This document shows positions 34,189 through 43,873 of a stretch of DNA of 64,000 bases, piece after piece. Location: positions 1 through 64,000 of the forward strand of contig CAYWNA010000018.1 of the NCBI GenBank assembly GCA_964459305.1, written 5' to 3'. A program made the position numbers and the translations under genes. The notes beneath the pieces were generated by a model. The model was not told the origin of the DNA and made no database searches. It worked only from the letters and a program-made list of their open reading frames with translations. Every line of letters starts with the position of its first letter. Within the stretch, counting starts at the first letter, position 1. This DNA is from CAYWNA01 sp964459305. GTDB taxonomy: Bacteria > Planctomycetota > Planctomycetia > Pirellulales > Pirellulaceae.

Positions 34189-34890
34189 ATGAAGCTCAAG
34201 CTGAAGGTACTAAAAGGTTCCGGTGCTGGTAAGGAAGTCAAGATTCCCACGCCAAAGTGCCTGATCGGACGTGGCGAAGAGTGCCACATGCGGCCAAAGA
34301 GCGAGGCGGTTAGTCGAAAGCATTGCGCAATTGTCGTCAAAGACGGCAAAGTCATCCTCCACGATTTCGGAAGCAAGAATGGGACCTATTTGAATGGTAA
34401 ACGGGTCGAGGGGAAATCCGTCCTCAGTCCTGGAGACAAACTGCAAATCGGTCCACTCGCGTTCGAAGTAGTCATCGACCGTAGTCTGGGTGGGGAGAAG
34501 AAGCCCAAGGTCAAGAGCATCAAGGAAGCAGCCGCACGCACCACAGCATCCAACCAAGAAACCGCGCTAATTGATGATAGCGACATCAGTGATTGGCTGG
34601 ACGAGGCCGACGCGACGGAGCGTCAGCAGCGCATCGGTGATCCGGAGACTCGCCAACTCAAGCTGGATGAAACGGACCAGGTGACGCTGCAGAAGGAAAT
34701 CGAACGAAGGGCAAGAGAGGGCAAAGCACAGCGGGAGCAGGAACCAGAAACCAAAGAACTCGAAGACACCAAGAAGAAGGGCGGAAAGAAGAAAGAACCG
34801 GGAAAACTGCCCAAGGCCCCTGACGCGGAGACCAAGGACTCTGGCGAAGCAGCGGCCGATGTGCTCCGAAAATTCTTTAATAGTCGCTAG
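34189..34890 (+). CDS. FHA-domain protein
   Basis: 233 residues from ATG with GGAAAG upstream. The FHA domain occupies about residues 20-100: CLIGRGEECHMRPKSEAVSR, KHCAIVVKDG, DFGSKNGTYLNGKRV and LSPGDKLQIG carry the Gly-Arg, Ser-Arg-Lys-His and Asn-Gly phosphothreonine-binding residues. The rest is charged and low-complexity: Lys/Glu-rich (REGKAQREQEPETKELEDTK), probably disordered. FHA domains bind phosphothreonine peptides made by Ser/Thr kinases. No kinase is adjacent; one lies at 51686-52639. Likely cytoplasmic. Confidence 0.9.
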   Translation: MKLKLKVLKGSGAGKEVKIPTPKCLIGRGEECHMRPKSEAVSRKHCAIVVKDGKVILHDFGSKNGTYLNGKRVEGKSVLSPGDKLQIGPLAFEVVIDRSLGGEKKPKVKSIKEAAARTTASNQETALIDDSDISDWLDEADATERQQRIGDPETRQLKLDETDQVTLQKEIERRAREGKAQREQEPETKELEDTKKKGGKKKEPGKLPKAPDAETKDSGEAAADVLRKFFNSR

Positions 34891-34998
34891 TCTGCGACGA
34901 ATACCTGCAAACGAACGAGTCTCGTAACTTCTATTGGCCTGCGAAACCTGTGGCGCTGGCGACAGGTATTTATCCTTGGAACGCACAGGGTGTGACCT

Positions 34999-35568
34999 TT
35001 GCCTGACGATCTCCGAGAATTGGCCAAACGTTGTCTCATCGGCGACCAGGCCGCAATGATTGACCTTGTCGACCGATACCGCCAGCAGGTGTTCGGGCTT
35101 TGCTACCGAATGCTTGGCCAGCGCCAAGACGCGGAGGATGCTGCTCAAGAGACTTTCGTTCGGGCCTTGAAAAGCCTTTCGCGTTGGGACCAGAATCGGG
35201 ACTTCGAGCCTTGGCTGTTGGCGATCGCTGGCAACCGGTGCCGCACTGCGCTTGCCGCTCGTCGACGACGCCCCGCAATGGCGGCAATTGACGATGGCCA
35301 GTTCGTTGATGATTCGCCGGATATCGAGGCTGCGAAGAATCTTGCCGAGGAGGTGCAGTTGGCGCTTGGCATGATCCGTGATGAGTATCGTGAAGCCTTT
35401 GTATTGTTCCATGAGCACGAACTGACGTACGAGCAGATTGCCCAAATGCTCGCACGTCCCCTTGGGACGATCAAGACGTGGATTCGCCGAGCGCGGCATG
35501 AATTGATCGCTTTGTTGCAGAAACGCGAAGTGGTGTGGGGGTCGCGAGATGAGATGCGACGAATTTGA
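34999..35568 (+). CDS. RNA polymerase sigma factor, ECF type
   Basis: 189 residues from a TTG; no ATG or GTG fits. Region 2 (VDRYRQQVFGLCYRMLGQRQ, DAEDAAQETFVRALKSL, then RWDQNRDFEPWLLAIAGN) and region 4 (EYREAFVLFHEHELTYEQIA, RPLGTIKTWIRRARHELIA) are standard for ECF sigma-70. It recruits RNA polymerase to a specific promoter set in response to a signal transmitted by the downstream anti-sigma factor. Its stop overlaps that gene by 20 bases, indicating coupled translation. Confidence 0.93.
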   Translation: MPDDLRELAKRCLIGDQAAMIDLVDRYRQQVFGLCYRMLGQRQDAEDAAQETFVRALKSLSRWDQNRDFEPWLLAIAGNRCRTALAARRRRPAMAAIDDGQFVDDSPDIEAAKNLAEEVQLALGMIRDEYREAFVLFHEHELTYEQIAQMLARPLGTIKTWIRRARHELIALLQKREVVWGSRDEMRRI

Positions 35569-36250
35569 CGAACGTGTTCATCGCCTGCTGGACGAGAGGG
35601 CACCCCTCCAAACCGACCAGCGGTTGGTGCAGCATGCCGAAGATTGCGTTCGATGCCGAAGTGAGCTCGGTACTTACGAGGATCTCTTCAACGGCCTCGA
35701 CTTCTTCGAACCACCACAGCTCAATGAGGATTTCGCTTCTCGTGTCGTCCAGCAAGTCCAGCCGGTGCGACCGCCCACGAAAGTCGCTCGCCGGTGGCTG
35801 GCCTTCGCCGCTCTAGCAATCGCGGCGACCCTATTAATTGCCTTGATACCTGCTCTGACGGGCAGCCTACGGATGAGCGAACCGAGCTCGCCTCGTTTGG
35901 CTCAGGATGAAATCCGCAATCAATCGGCGCCGAGGGAACGATCCGCTGAGGATCCGCCTGGGCACGACCCCGGCCAATTGGCTCAGGGATCGGTTAACAT
36001 TCCTGAGGGAATCGATGCCGAACAGATCCGTCTGGTGTGGAATCAACTAGCCCGTGATCTGCCCTACGAACGAATCGTCCCGGTGGACCAGATTCGGGAT
36101 GGTTTGCGGCCCATCACTAATTCGCTTGCCATGGCGATCGACGTCTTGCGCAGCACGATTCCTGTTGGCAGACAAGGCCAATCGATGGAGTCGCCCACCG
36201 ATTCTACCCGTCGTATCCTGCGAATACCGCCTGGGTTCATCTCTGTTTGA
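35549..36250 (+). CDS. Membrane anti-sigma factor with zinc-binding motif
   Basis: 233 residues from ATG, overlapping the sigma gene. The N-terminal CDEFDERVHRLLDERAPLQT with LVQHAEDCVRCRSELGTY shows the HxxxCxxC zinc-binding anti-sigma (ZAS) signature. A single membrane segment (about residues 84-106, LAFAALAIAATLLIALIPAL) is followed by a Pro/Gln-rich extracytoplasmic part of about 120 residues. Expected to hold the ECF sigma inactive at the membrane until a signal releases it. The signal cannot be inferred. Confidence 0.85.
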   Translation: MRCDEFDERVHRLLDERAPLQTDQRLVQHAEDCVRCRSELGTYEDLFNGLDFFEPPQLNEDFASRVVQQVQPVRPPTKVARRWLAFAALAIAATLLIALIPALTGSLRMSEPSSPRLAQDEIRNQSAPRERSAEDPPGHDPGQLAQGSVNIPEGIDAEQIRLVWNQLARDLPYERIVPVDQIRDGLRPITNSLAMAIDVLRSTIPVGRQGQSMESPTDSTRRILRIPPGFISV

Positions 36251-36588
36251 TTGCGGGGCCTGTCACCTGTCTTGACTTGGCACGCCCAGGATCTGACGGC
36301 ACGATAAGACGGCACTAGTCAGTCTCGATACCGACCCTGAGCCGTATTACCAGCTCTGGAAAGGCTCTCTGAATGCGCAGTCTTTTCCGATTGTGTGCAT
36401 AATCTGGACGCCGCAGACTCATCGCGATTGTCAGCGTTTCCCCGTCCGTAAAAGACCTCTTTGTCTTCCCATTTTTCCTGGACCGCCTCTTTTTATGTGG
36501 TAACCTTCCGATAGCCCAAATTGTCGCCGCGCAAGTACTGGTTCATCTGGAATTGTGGCAAAATCGCTCTGATCGGGAGGAAGACTCC
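36251..36588. other. Intergenic spacer without recognised gene
   Basis: 338 bases between the anti-sigma gene and the next gene. A CATAAT sequence near 36398 and a TTATGTGGTAACC near 36493 are the only promoter-like strings, and neither has a convincing partner box. A GGGAGG ribosome-binding site at about 36574-36580 belongs to the next gene. Confidence 0.5.
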
Positions 36589-36978
36589 GTGACTGAAACC
36601 CTTGACCAATTGGAACAGAATGCGCTGGTTGATCGTCGCAATAGTGACAGACGAGAGCTGGCTGGTGATCGCCGTACGGAGGATGTGTCGGTTGCGATAG
36701 ACCGACGCCAAGGAGACCGCCGCAAGGCGCAACGTCGCCGTCAAATCGACCCTACAACATGTGAACGAGAGTACACTGACGATGAGATCGAATTCATGCA
36801 GTCACTGGACGCGTACAAGCGCACGAGTGGCCGCATGTTTCCAACCTGCAGTGAAATCCTGGAGGTCGTGCGTTCGCTGGGGTATGTGAAACTTTCCGAC
36901 GCGGGAGAGCCTGTTCCGGCGGAGATCTCTAGTTCGTCGCATTTCGGCGAAGCGTCTGAGGATTCAGAAGATGAGTAG
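36589..36978 (+). CDS. Hypothetical protein with DRR repeats
   Basis: 129 residues from the GTG at 36589, which has GGGAGG placed just upstream; an in-frame TTG at 36553 is less likely. The N-terminal half repeats a DRR pattern (DRRNSDRRELAGDRRTEDVS, then IDRRQGDRRKAQRRRQID), strongly basic and acidic by turns. The second half, DDEIEFMQSLDAYKRTSGRM followed by FPTCSEILEVVRSLGYVKL, looks like a small folded domain, and the C-terminus is acidic. I do not recognise a family with a known function. A clean terminator follows. Confidence 0.75.
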   Translation: MTETLDQLEQNALVDRRNSDRRELAGDRRTEDVSVAIDRRQGDRRKAQRRRQIDPTTCEREYTDDEIEFMQSLDAYKRTSGRMFPTCSEILEVVRSLGYVKLSDAGEPVPAEISSSSHFGEASEDSEDE

Positions 36979-37012
36979 TCTCTTGCGTTGAACACGGTTC
37001 GAGACAGATGAG

Positions 37013-37038
37013 AAGGACGGCCAAGTGCCGTCCTTTTT
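37013..37038 (+). terminator. Intrinsic terminator
   Basis: Perfect 9-base stem AAGGACGGC/GCCGTCCTT (37013-37021 with 37027-37035), a 5-base loop and a T-run. It ends the DRR-repeat protein transcript 34 bases after its stop. Confidence 0.9.
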
Positions 37039-37236
37039 CGATTCTTGCCCAGCGAAACGCGGCTAAAGGCGGTTGACGGGCGTGGCAGTTCCCGTGGTCG
37101 GATGTCGAGTGGGCGCGAGAACCGAATTGCTCTTGCCACAGAGGCGCCTTGAGACTACCCTCTCGCCGCTTATCGGGTTCTCGTCAGGCACGACCTTGCC
37201 TCGGCGCTTCATTTTGCTCTTCTTCCACAGGAAAGC

Positions 37237-37995
37237 GTGGCGGCTGTGAGCAGTAAATCACATTTTTGGGCGATCGTGTTTTTTAGGCCGTTTGCTGCAA
37301 CAGTTTTGAGCGTTCTGGCTGTCGCTGCCTCCGGCGGATGCAGAATGGCCGCTGATGGCCATAATCTTCAGGGGGTGCGACTGCACCAGCAAGGGCAGTA
37401 CGAGGCCGCTATGCAACGGTTTCAGCAGGCGGTGGCCAGCAATCCCGACGATGCGGACGCCTATTACAACATGGCGGCTACGGTGCACCAGATAGGAGTA
37501 ACTCGGGCCGATCAGAATTCGCTCAAGCAAGCCGAGACACTCTACAATCAGTGCTTGGATGTCAACGAGGACCACACGGACTGTTACCGCGGTCTGGCAG
37601 TCCTATTGGCCGAGACCGGTCGTTCGGATCGCGCATTCAATCTATTGAAGAACTGGGCTCTCCGCAGTCCGACCGTTGCCGACGCCCGGATCGAACTAGC
37701 TCGACTGTATGAGGAGTACGGCGATGCGGATACGGCCAAGATCCACTTGGCCGAGGCACTGCAAATCGATCAACACAGCTCCCGCGCGTGGAATGCGCTG
37801 GGGCGTCTGCGTGAACAGGCTGGCGATTACACGCAGGCACTGGCTGACTACCAACGATCTTACAACTTGAACCATTTCCAGCCTGAAGTCGCTGAACGCA
37901 TTGCCACGCTGAATCGGACAGTGAGCGGCGGCTCAACGTTCAGCGGGCCTGGCGGCACTCGCATGGTGAACTCCGGCACCACCACCAATCGATAG
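37237..37995 (+). CDS. Exported TPR-repeat protein
   Basis: 252 residues from a GTG preceded by AGGA. A hydrophobic N-terminal segment (about residues 8-30: FFRPFAATVLSVLAVAASGG followed by Cys) resembles a lipoprotein signal, although the lipobox is weak. The rest is tetratricopeptide repeats: LHQQGQYEAAMQRFQQAVAS, NPDDADAYYNMAATVHQIG, ARLYEEYGDADTAKIHLAEA, RLREQAGDYTQALADYQRSY. It probably acts as a scaffold on the outside of the cytoplasmic membrane. The partner is not evident. Confidence 0.85.
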   Translation: MAAVSSKSHFWAIVFFRPFAATVLSVLAVAASGGCRMAADGHNLQGVRLHQQGQYEAAMQRFQQAVASNPDDADAYYNMAATVHQIGVTRADQNSLKQAETLYNQCLDVNEDHTDCYRGLAVLLAETGRSDRAFNLLKNWALRSPTVADARIELARLYEEYGDADTAKIHLAEALQIDQHSSRAWNALGRLREQAGDYTQALADYQRSYNLNHFQPEVAERIATLNRTVSGGSTFSGPGGTRMVNSGTTTNR

Positions 37996-38259
37996 CCCCT
38001 GTTGCCAGGCCAGATTCGGATCGGCTGGCAGTACCCCTTCGCTGGGAGACGGGGCCTCCGATCTGTCTCCCCATCCTTCTCATTCTTCCGCGCAAAGCAT
38101 AGAATCTCACCTTACCCGGGCCTGTCATCCTGAGTGAAGGACTCCCTCCATTTGTACGAGATGTTCTTCGCTGCGTTTAAGTTGATAAGGCGAGCATCAC
38201 GAAGCTGTCTTTTGGCAGCCCTTCGATCACGTACCCGATATTGAAACGAGAGTCTGGCG

Positions 38260-39357
38260 ATGACGGAACGAGTCTTCAATTTCTCTGCCGGTCCAGCGGT
38301 CTTGCCCGTGCCGGTCTTGGAGCAAGCACAACAAGAACTCCTTGGGCTACCTGGTGTGGGTGCATCGGTATTGGAGATTAGCCACCGAAGCAAGGCGTTT
38401 TCGGAGATTCACCAGTCCGCCAAAGAGCGTCTGAAGTCTCTGTTGTCGCTTCCAGACAACTACCACATCTTGTTTCTGCAGGGAGGGGCTCGTCTTCAGT
38501 TCTCGATGGTCCCCATGAATCTGCAGCGGGGCGCTGATTCGGTTTCGGACTACATTCTCACAGGCTCGTGGGGCAAGAAGGCTCGTGAGGAAGCCGAGAG
38601 AACGGGAACCGTGCGAATTGCATGGGACGGCAAGGAAACCAATTACGACCGCTTACCCACCCCAGACCAGTTGGACTTGAATCCCGATGCAGATTACGTG
38701 CATTTCACGTCGAACGAGACGATTCAGGGGGTCCAATTCCAAGGGGAACCCGATGCAGGAGACGTCCCGCTGGTCTGCGATGCTTCGTCAGATTTCTTGC
38801 ACCGACCGCTGGACGTCACACGATACGGCATGCTGTACGCCGGCGCCCAGAAGAATGCCGGGCCGGCCGGTATCACAGTGGTGGTCATACGGGACGATTT
38901 GCTGGAGCGGAGCCAGGATTCGTTGCCGGGATACCTGAACTACCGATTGCATCGAGACGGCGATTCGTTATGGAACACGCCGCCTGCGTTTGGGATTTAC
39001 ATTGTCGGCCTGGTCGCCCGGTGGCTACTGGAGGACATCGGTGGACTCGACAACATGTACGAACGCAATCGCCAGAAAGCTCAGATGCTGTATGAAGCGA
39101 TCGACGAGAGCGATGGCTTCTATCGCGGTCACGCCCAACCGGATTGCCGGTCTCTGATGAACGTTGCATTCCGGTTGCCCACCGAGGATTTGGAGAAGAA
39201 GTTCTTGGCCGAAGCGGAATCGCACAAACTCACCACCCTGAAGGGACACCGCAGCGTGGGCGGCATTCGGGCATCGATTTACAATGCCATGCCAGCGGAG
39301 GGAGTAGTGGCACTGCGGGACTTCATGCGTAATTTTCTCGCCCAAAATGCGGTCTAG
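38260..39357 (+). CDS. serC: Phosphoserine aminotransferase
   Basis: 365 residues from ATG, normal length. PLP enzyme that converts 3-phosphohydroxypyruvate and glutamate to phosphoserine in the serine pathway (and acts in PLP synthesis in some species). FNFSAGPAVLPVPVLEQAQ, LFLQGGARLQFSMVPMNL, and the PLP Lys in LYAGAQKNAGPAGITVVVIR are standard. Next gene serA is 155 bases downstream, separated by a palindrome. Confidence 0.97.
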   Translation: MTERVFNFSAGPAVLPVPVLEQAQQELLGLPGVGASVLEISHRSKAFSEIHQSAKERLKSLLSLPDNYHILFLQGGARLQFSMVPMNLQRGADSVSDYILTGSWGKKAREEAERTGTVRIAWDGKETNYDRLPTPDQLDLNPDADYVHFTSNETIQGVQFQGEPDAGDVPLVCDASSDFLHRPLDVTRYGMLYAGAQKNAGPAGITVVVIRDDLLERSQDSLPGYLNYRLHRDGDSLWNTPPAFGIYIVGLVARWLLEDIGGLDNMYERNRQKAQMLYEAIDESDGFYRGHAQPDCRSLMNVAFRLPTEDLEKKFLAEAESHKLTTLKGHRSVGGIRASIYNAMPAEGVVALRDFMRNFLAQNAV

Positions 39358-39411
39358 AGGGCCAAACTGCAACCAGTGCCTTCACGGCCGGTCGTCAGTT
39401 TCGGGATTGAA

Positions 39412-39472
39412 AGTGCCACGACTGTGTCAGCCGTGCTCCTGCCTTCCGCACGGCCGAAACGGCCGTGGCACA
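39412..39472. repeat. GTGCCACG palindrome between serC and serA
   Basis: Left arm GTGCCACGACTG with CAGCCGTGC, right arm GCACGG with GGCCGTGGCAC; 8 perfect outer pairs plus inner complementary blocks. It lies just before the serA ribosome-binding site, so it could influence serA expression, or be another member of the palindromic repeats. Confidence 0.65.
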
Positions 39473-39512
39473 AAGCCACAGAATACAAAAGTTGAGCGGA
39501 GTACACGAACAC

Positions 39513-41135
39513 ATGTCCAGAGTTATCGTTCTCGATAATATCGCCCAGGAAGGTCTCGATCTGCTGGAGGCCGCCGACGGAATCGAATACGAAGTCCGCA
39601 CCGGCCTGAAAGGCGAGGAACTGCGCGAGGCACTCATCGAATTCGACGGCGCGGTTTGCCGGAGCGGCGTAAAGATCACCGCAGAAGCACTGGGAGGGAA
39701 TCGACGTCTGAAAGCCATCGTTCGCGCCGGTGTCGGTACCGATAACATCGACAAGCCAACGGCAACGCGACTGGGCATCGTCGTGATGAATACCCCCGGC
39801 GGCAATACCCTCAGCACGGCGGAGCACGCCTTCGCACTGATGCTTGCCATGTCGCGAAACATCGCCCCGGCCTACCAAAGCCTGATCGAAGGGCGCTGGG
39901 ACCGCAAAGCGTACATGGGGGCGCAATTGGCCGACAAAACGCTCGGCATCGTCGGCTTGGGACGTATCGGCAAAGAAGTGGCGAAGCGGGCGTTGGCATT
40001 CGAGATGCGCGTCATTGCCTACGACCCTTTTCTTTCGGCTGAAGCTGCGGAAAAGCTGGGCATTGAACGAGTCGAGAACGTGCGCGACATGCTGCCGCGA
40101 ATCGACTATCTGACCGTGCACGTACCGTTGACACCGGAGACGAAAAACTTAATCGGCGCTGCGGAGACGGAAATGCTGAAGCCAGGCGTGCGCTTGATCA
40201 ACGCAGCTCGCGGCGGAATCTACGACGAACAAGCGTTGGCCGAGGCGCTCACGAGTGGCAAGGTGGGTGGTGTTGCCCTGGATGTATATAGCAGCGAACC
40301 TTGCACCGACAGTCCTCTGTTTGGAATGCCTAACGTCGTCTGCACACCGCACCTGGGCGCCAGCACGGAGGAAGCCCAGACGCAGGTCGCTGTGGAAGCA
40401 GTTCAACTACTGACGAATTTTCTGACCACCGGCGAGATTCGCCACGCCGTGAACGTGGCTGCCGTGGACCCGAAAACGATCGCAGCCCTGCGAGGATACT
40501 TGGTGGTGGCTCACCGTCTCGGCCAACTACTGGGTCAATGGCATGACGGCAGCGTCGAATCGTGCTCCTTGAGTTACCGCGGCGAAGTGGCCGAAAAGGA
40601 CACGCACCTGATTACGTCGGCGTTTTGTGCAGGGTTGATGGAGAAGGCCATGGACGAGGATGTCAATATCATCAACGCCGAGGTTCTGCTTCGCGAACAC
40701 GGCATCCGGCTCAGCGAAGAAACGCAGACCGCCGCGGGCGTCTTCAGTTCGTCCATCACTGCCGAGCTATCCTGTGAAGACCAGACGTACACTGCCGGCG
40801 GTACATTGTTCGGCAACAATCTGCCACGTCTGATTCGTCTGGGTGATTATCAGTTGGAAGCATATTTGGACGGCAACTTGTTGATCTTCACCTACGACGA
40901 TGTACCGGGAGTCATCGGAGCGGTAGGCACGATTTTTGGATCGCACGGCGTAAACATTGCCCAGATGTCGGTCGGTCGAGAGAGCGAGAAACCCGGCGGC
41001 GCTGCGGTGGGCGTTTTGAACCTGGATAGCTTGCCGTCACAAGCCGCCATCGACCAAGTGGCGGCCCACTCCCGCGTGCACAACGTCAAGGTGATTCAGT
41101 TGCCGGCAGAGGGCGAGTTGCCGGCGTGGCTGTAG
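39513..41135 (+). CDS. serA: D-3-phosphoglycerate dehydrogenase
   Basis: 540 residues from the ATG at 39513; the upstream in-frame start lies in the palindrome. NAD-dependent oxidation of 3-phosphoglycerate, first step of serine synthesis. The long form is present: substrate-binding and NAD domains (LGIVGLGRIGKEVAKRALAF, the catalytic region RLINAARGGIYDEQAL and CTPHLGAST), an intervening ASB domain (about 320-450) and a C-terminal ACT domain (about 465-540, PGVIGAVGTIFGSHGVNIAQ) that usually senses serine. Confidence 0.96.
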   Translation: MSRVIVLDNIAQEGLDLLEAADGIEYEVRTGLKGEELREALIEFDGAVCRSGVKITAEALGGNRRLKAIVRAGVGTDNIDKPTATRLGIVVMNTPGGNTLSTAEHAFALMLAMSRNIAPAYQSLIEGRWDRKAYMGAQLADKTLGIVGLGRIGKEVAKRALAFEMRVIAYDPFLSAEAAEKLGIERVENVRDMLPRIDYLTVHVPLTPETKNLIGAAETEMLKPGVRLINAARGGIYDEQALAEALTSGKVGGVALDVYSSEPCTDSPLFGMPNVVCTPHLGASTEEAQTQVAVEAVQLLTNFLTTGEIRHAVNVAAVDPKTIAALRGYLVVAHRLGQLLGQWHDGSVESCSLSYRGEVAEKDTHLITSAFCAGLMEKAMDEDVNIINAEVLLREHGIRLSEETQTAAGVFSSSITAELSCEDQTYTAGGTLFGNNLPRLIRLGDYQLEAYLDGNLLIFTYDDVPGVIGAVGTIFGSHGVNIAQMSVGRESEKPGGAAVGVLNLDSLPSQAAIDQVAAHSRVHNVKVIQLPAEGELPAWL

Positions 41136-41165
41136 TGGGCCAAACGGCGTATGTTCTATCAGCGA

Positions 41166-41180
41166 GCAGGGCAGGGGGGG
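41166..41180 (+). repeat. G-rich GGGCAGGG motif (plus strand)
   Basis: GCAGGGCAGGGGGGG just after serA and just before the likely start of the glycosyltransferase gene. Confidence 0.7.
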
Positions 41181-41203
41181 TGGAATCGTTGCAGCCGAGC
41201 ACC

Positions 41204-41932
41204 ATGCGACTGGAATCGGTCACCGTCGTTATTCCCGCGCTGAACGAGGAGGAATCTCTGCCTCTGGTGCTGAACGACTTGCCTGACGTGGGCCAGGTCA
41301 TCGTCGTCGACAATGGCAGCCGCGACGCAACGCCGGACATCGCGGCTCGACATGGTGCCACGGTTGTGTCCGAACCGAAACGAGGATACGGTTCGGCGTG
41401 TCTCTGCGGCTTGGCAGCCATTTATGGACAAATTGAACAAGGGCATTCGTCGCCCGAAATCGTCGCGTTTGTCGATGCAGATTACAGCGACCACCCCGAC
41501 CTTCTGCCGCATCTTGTCGAACCGATCGTAAAGGGCGAAGCAGACTTCGTGCTGGGATCGCGGCTGATGGGCGAGCGCGAACCCGGCGCGATGCCGCCAC
41601 AGAGTGTGTATGGCAATCGACTGGCATGTGCGCTGATGCGAGTCCTGTTCGGCGCACGATACACGGACCTGGGACCGTTTCGCGCCATCAGCTATACGCA
41701 TTTGTGTAGACTGAATATGTCAGACGAGAACTTCGGCTGGACCGTCGAAATGCAAATCAAAGCGGTTCGTGCCGGATTTCGTATCAAGGAGATCCCTGTC
41801 CCGTATCGGCGGCGGATCGGTACCAGCAAGATCAGCGGGACGGTCAGCGGCACGTTCAAGGCCGGCGCGAAAATCCTGTACACTGTCGCAAAGTACGGTC
41901 TCCAACGATGGAAACCACGCGATACTGAATAG
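41204..41932 (+). CDS. Family 2 glycosyltransferase
   Basis: 242 residues from the ATG at 41204; a GTG at 41126, inside serA, would add a 26-residue lead that includes the G-rich motif and is unlikely. GT-A fold: VTVVIPALNEEESLPLVLND, VDNGSRDATPDIAARHG, FVDADYSDHP (DXD) and GSRLMGEREPGAM, with an RRRIGTSKISG tail. No transmembrane helix. Resembles dolichyl-phosphate mannose synthase-like enzymes, which make lipid-linked sugar donors. The neighbouring GT-C-like protein is a plausible user of such a donor. Confidence 0.88.
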   Translation: MRLESVTVVIPALNEEESLPLVLNDLPDVGQVIVVDNGSRDATPDIAARHGATVVSEPKRGYGSACLCGLAAIYGQIEQGHSSPEIVAFVDADYSDHPDLLPHLVEPIVKGEADFVLGSRLMGEREPGAMPPQSVYGNRLACALMRVLFGARYTDLGPFRAISYTHLCRLNMSDENFGWTVEMQIKAVRAGFRIKEIPVPYRRRIGTSKISGTVSGTFKAGAKILYTVAKYGLQRWKPRDTE

Positions 41933-41978
41933 CCTTGCATGAGAAGCGTGACCCCAGTCATCGGGTGACAACTGCGAC

Positions 41979-43790
41979 GTGGAATCTCGAATCGCGAATT
42001 CGTCTTCATCCGCATCCAGATGGAATCAGGCAAACGCCAATCTGGGCGTTCTCGCTGTACTTGCCGTGATTTCCTGCGTTCTGTACGGCGCCGTGACGGC
42101 GTTGAGCGAGCGATTTCACCACGATGCGCCCTCGACCGAACGGCCGATTGTCTGGGTATTGACTCTGCTAGGGGCTGCGTTTCTCGTCTACCTGATTGCG
42201 ATCCGGGTCTCAGCGGGGGCACAACAAGATCGGAGGCTGTTGGCAGTTGTCGTCGTCTCCTCGCTTGCCTTCCGCGTTGCGCTCCTGCCGTCCACACCCA
42301 TTCAGGAAATCGACATCTACCGCTATCTGTGGGACGGAGTGGTCGTGAGCCAGGGAATCAGTCCGTTTCGCTACAGCCCTCAGCAGATCCGCGACGCGTC
42401 TGCAGAGGTGCCGCTGGAGGACGACTTGGCACGCCTGGTTCGGCAGCGCGATTCAGATCCGGTATTAGAGACAATCCTGAGTCGCATCCACTATCCCGAA
42501 GTACCAACCGTGTATCCGCCAGTCAGCCAAGTGGTCTTCGGCGCAGCGGCACTCTCCACGCCAGAATCCGCAACACTACGGTGCCGGCTGATCATCATGA
42601 AGATCTGGCTGGTTGCGTTCGACATGCTGACGCTGCTGCTTGTCGTTAGCCTGCTGCGCACCACAGGTCGCTCGATCGGCTTAGCGGTCATCTACGGCTG
42701 GTGCCCGCTGTTGATGAAAGAAGTCGCCAATAGCGGACACCTGGACACGATCGCCGTTTTCCTCACGACGCTGTGTGTCTACCTGATCGCGAGGCTTTGT
42801 TTGGCTTGCCCAGCACAGCAGGCGGAAGAAGGGGACAGGTCTAAACTGTCCGAAGCACCCGCTGGGCCACCACGACAAATTAGGCGTGCCCCCTTTTTCC
42901 TCGCTACAGGTGCCGGTATTGCTCTCGCGCTGGGCGTGGGGGCCAAACTCTACCCAGTCGTGCTAGCTCCGCTGCTGTTCGCGTGCGTGGTAAAGCACCT
43001 TGGTTGGCGGGCAAGCGCTGCGGTGATATTGGTGTTTGCTGCGACTGTGACGCTGGTGCTCTGGCCCATGGCTCCGCCCATGGCATGCAGTGACACCGTG
43101 GTGACTGACCCCACATCAACCGAAGAAGGTGGGGCCGCACCTCAAGCCAAAGTCCGCGATCCCAGTCTCGGTCTGAAAACATTTTTGCGGCGTTGGGAAA
43201 TGAACGATTTCATCTTCCTGCTGCTGATTGAAAACGTAAAACCAGCCGACGCGATCCCGGCGAATCAAACGGCCTGGTTTTCTGTCGCCCCCGAATCCTT
43301 CCGGGAGAGGCTTAACAACCTGGTGACTGAAAACCTGGATGACGTTAATGATCGCTGGGAAGCATCGTTCCTTGTCGCGCGTGGCGTAACGGCACTTGTC
43401 TTCCTTGTGCTGGTCGGATGGTTCATTTGGCGAGCGAGCCGTTCGTACAGTGTTTCAATTTGGCTGGAATGTGCCTTCCTGACGCTAGCGTGGTTCTGGC
43501 TGCTGTCTCCCACGCAGAATCCGTGGTATTGGACGTGGGTGTTGCCGCTGCTGCCGTTTGCCCGTAGTCGGGTGTGGTTGGCGATGAGCGGCCTGGTGTT
43601 GCTGTACTACCTGAGATTCTGGCTGACGTACCATTTTCCTGACGCGCCCGTGCTGGGCATTCCATACAATGGCGTGGCTTTCTTCGATCTGGTAGTCACG
43701 TGGATTGAGTATGCCCCGTGGTTCGCCTGTCTGTACCTTTTCTCGAAACGACCGACGCCCAAATCGAGTCCTTCGGGCACTGCCACGTAG
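41979..43790 (+). CDS. Polytopic membrane protein, GT-C-like glycosyltransferase
   Basis: 603 residues from a GTG. About a dozen hydrophobic segments (for example LGVLAVLAVISCVLYGAVTA, WVLTLLGAAFLVYLIAI, LTLLLVVSLL, FLATGAGIALALGVGAKLY). The conserved early loop DIYRYLWDGVVVSQGISPF and TVYPPVSQVVF match GT-C mannosyltransferase-like families that use polyprenyl-phosphate sugars (acidic residues of the first loop). Activity is inferred from the fold. Follows the family 2 enzyme by 46 bases, likely the same transcript. Confidence 0.75.
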   Translation: MESRIANSSSSASRWNQANANLGVLAVLAVISCVLYGAVTALSERFHHDAPSTERPIVWVLTLLGAAFLVYLIAIRVSAGAQQDRRLLAVVVVSSLAFRVALLPSTPIQEIDIYRYLWDGVVVSQGISPFRYSPQQIRDASAEVPLEDDLARLVRQRDSDPVLETILSRIHYPEVPTVYPPVSQVVFGAAALSTPESATLRCRLIIMKIWLVAFDMLTLLLVVSLLRTTGRSIGLAVIYGWCPLLMKEVANSGHLDTIAVFLTTLCVYLIARLCLACPAQQAEEGDRSKLSEAPAGPPRQIRRAPFFLATGAGIALALGVGAKLYPVVLAPLLFACVVKHLGWRASAAVILVFAATVTLVLWPMAPPMACSDTVVTDPTSTEEGGAAPQAKVRDPSLGLKTFLRRWEMNDFIFLLLIENVKPADAIPANQTAWFSVAPESFRERLNNLVTENLDDVNDRWEASFLVARGVTALVFLVLVGWFIWRASRSYSVSIWLECAFLTLAWFWLLSPTQNPWYWTWVLPLLPFARSRVWLAMSGLVLLYYLRFWLTYHFPDAPVLGIPYNGVAFFDLVVTWIEYAPWFACLYLFSKRPTPKSSPSGTAT

Positions 43791-43873
43791 GCTTCAATGG
43801 CCAAGCAGCCAGAATGAGTCCTGCTGCTGCGGCCTTGATCATGACTCCGGCAGTTGCCAGCAGTGACAGCATA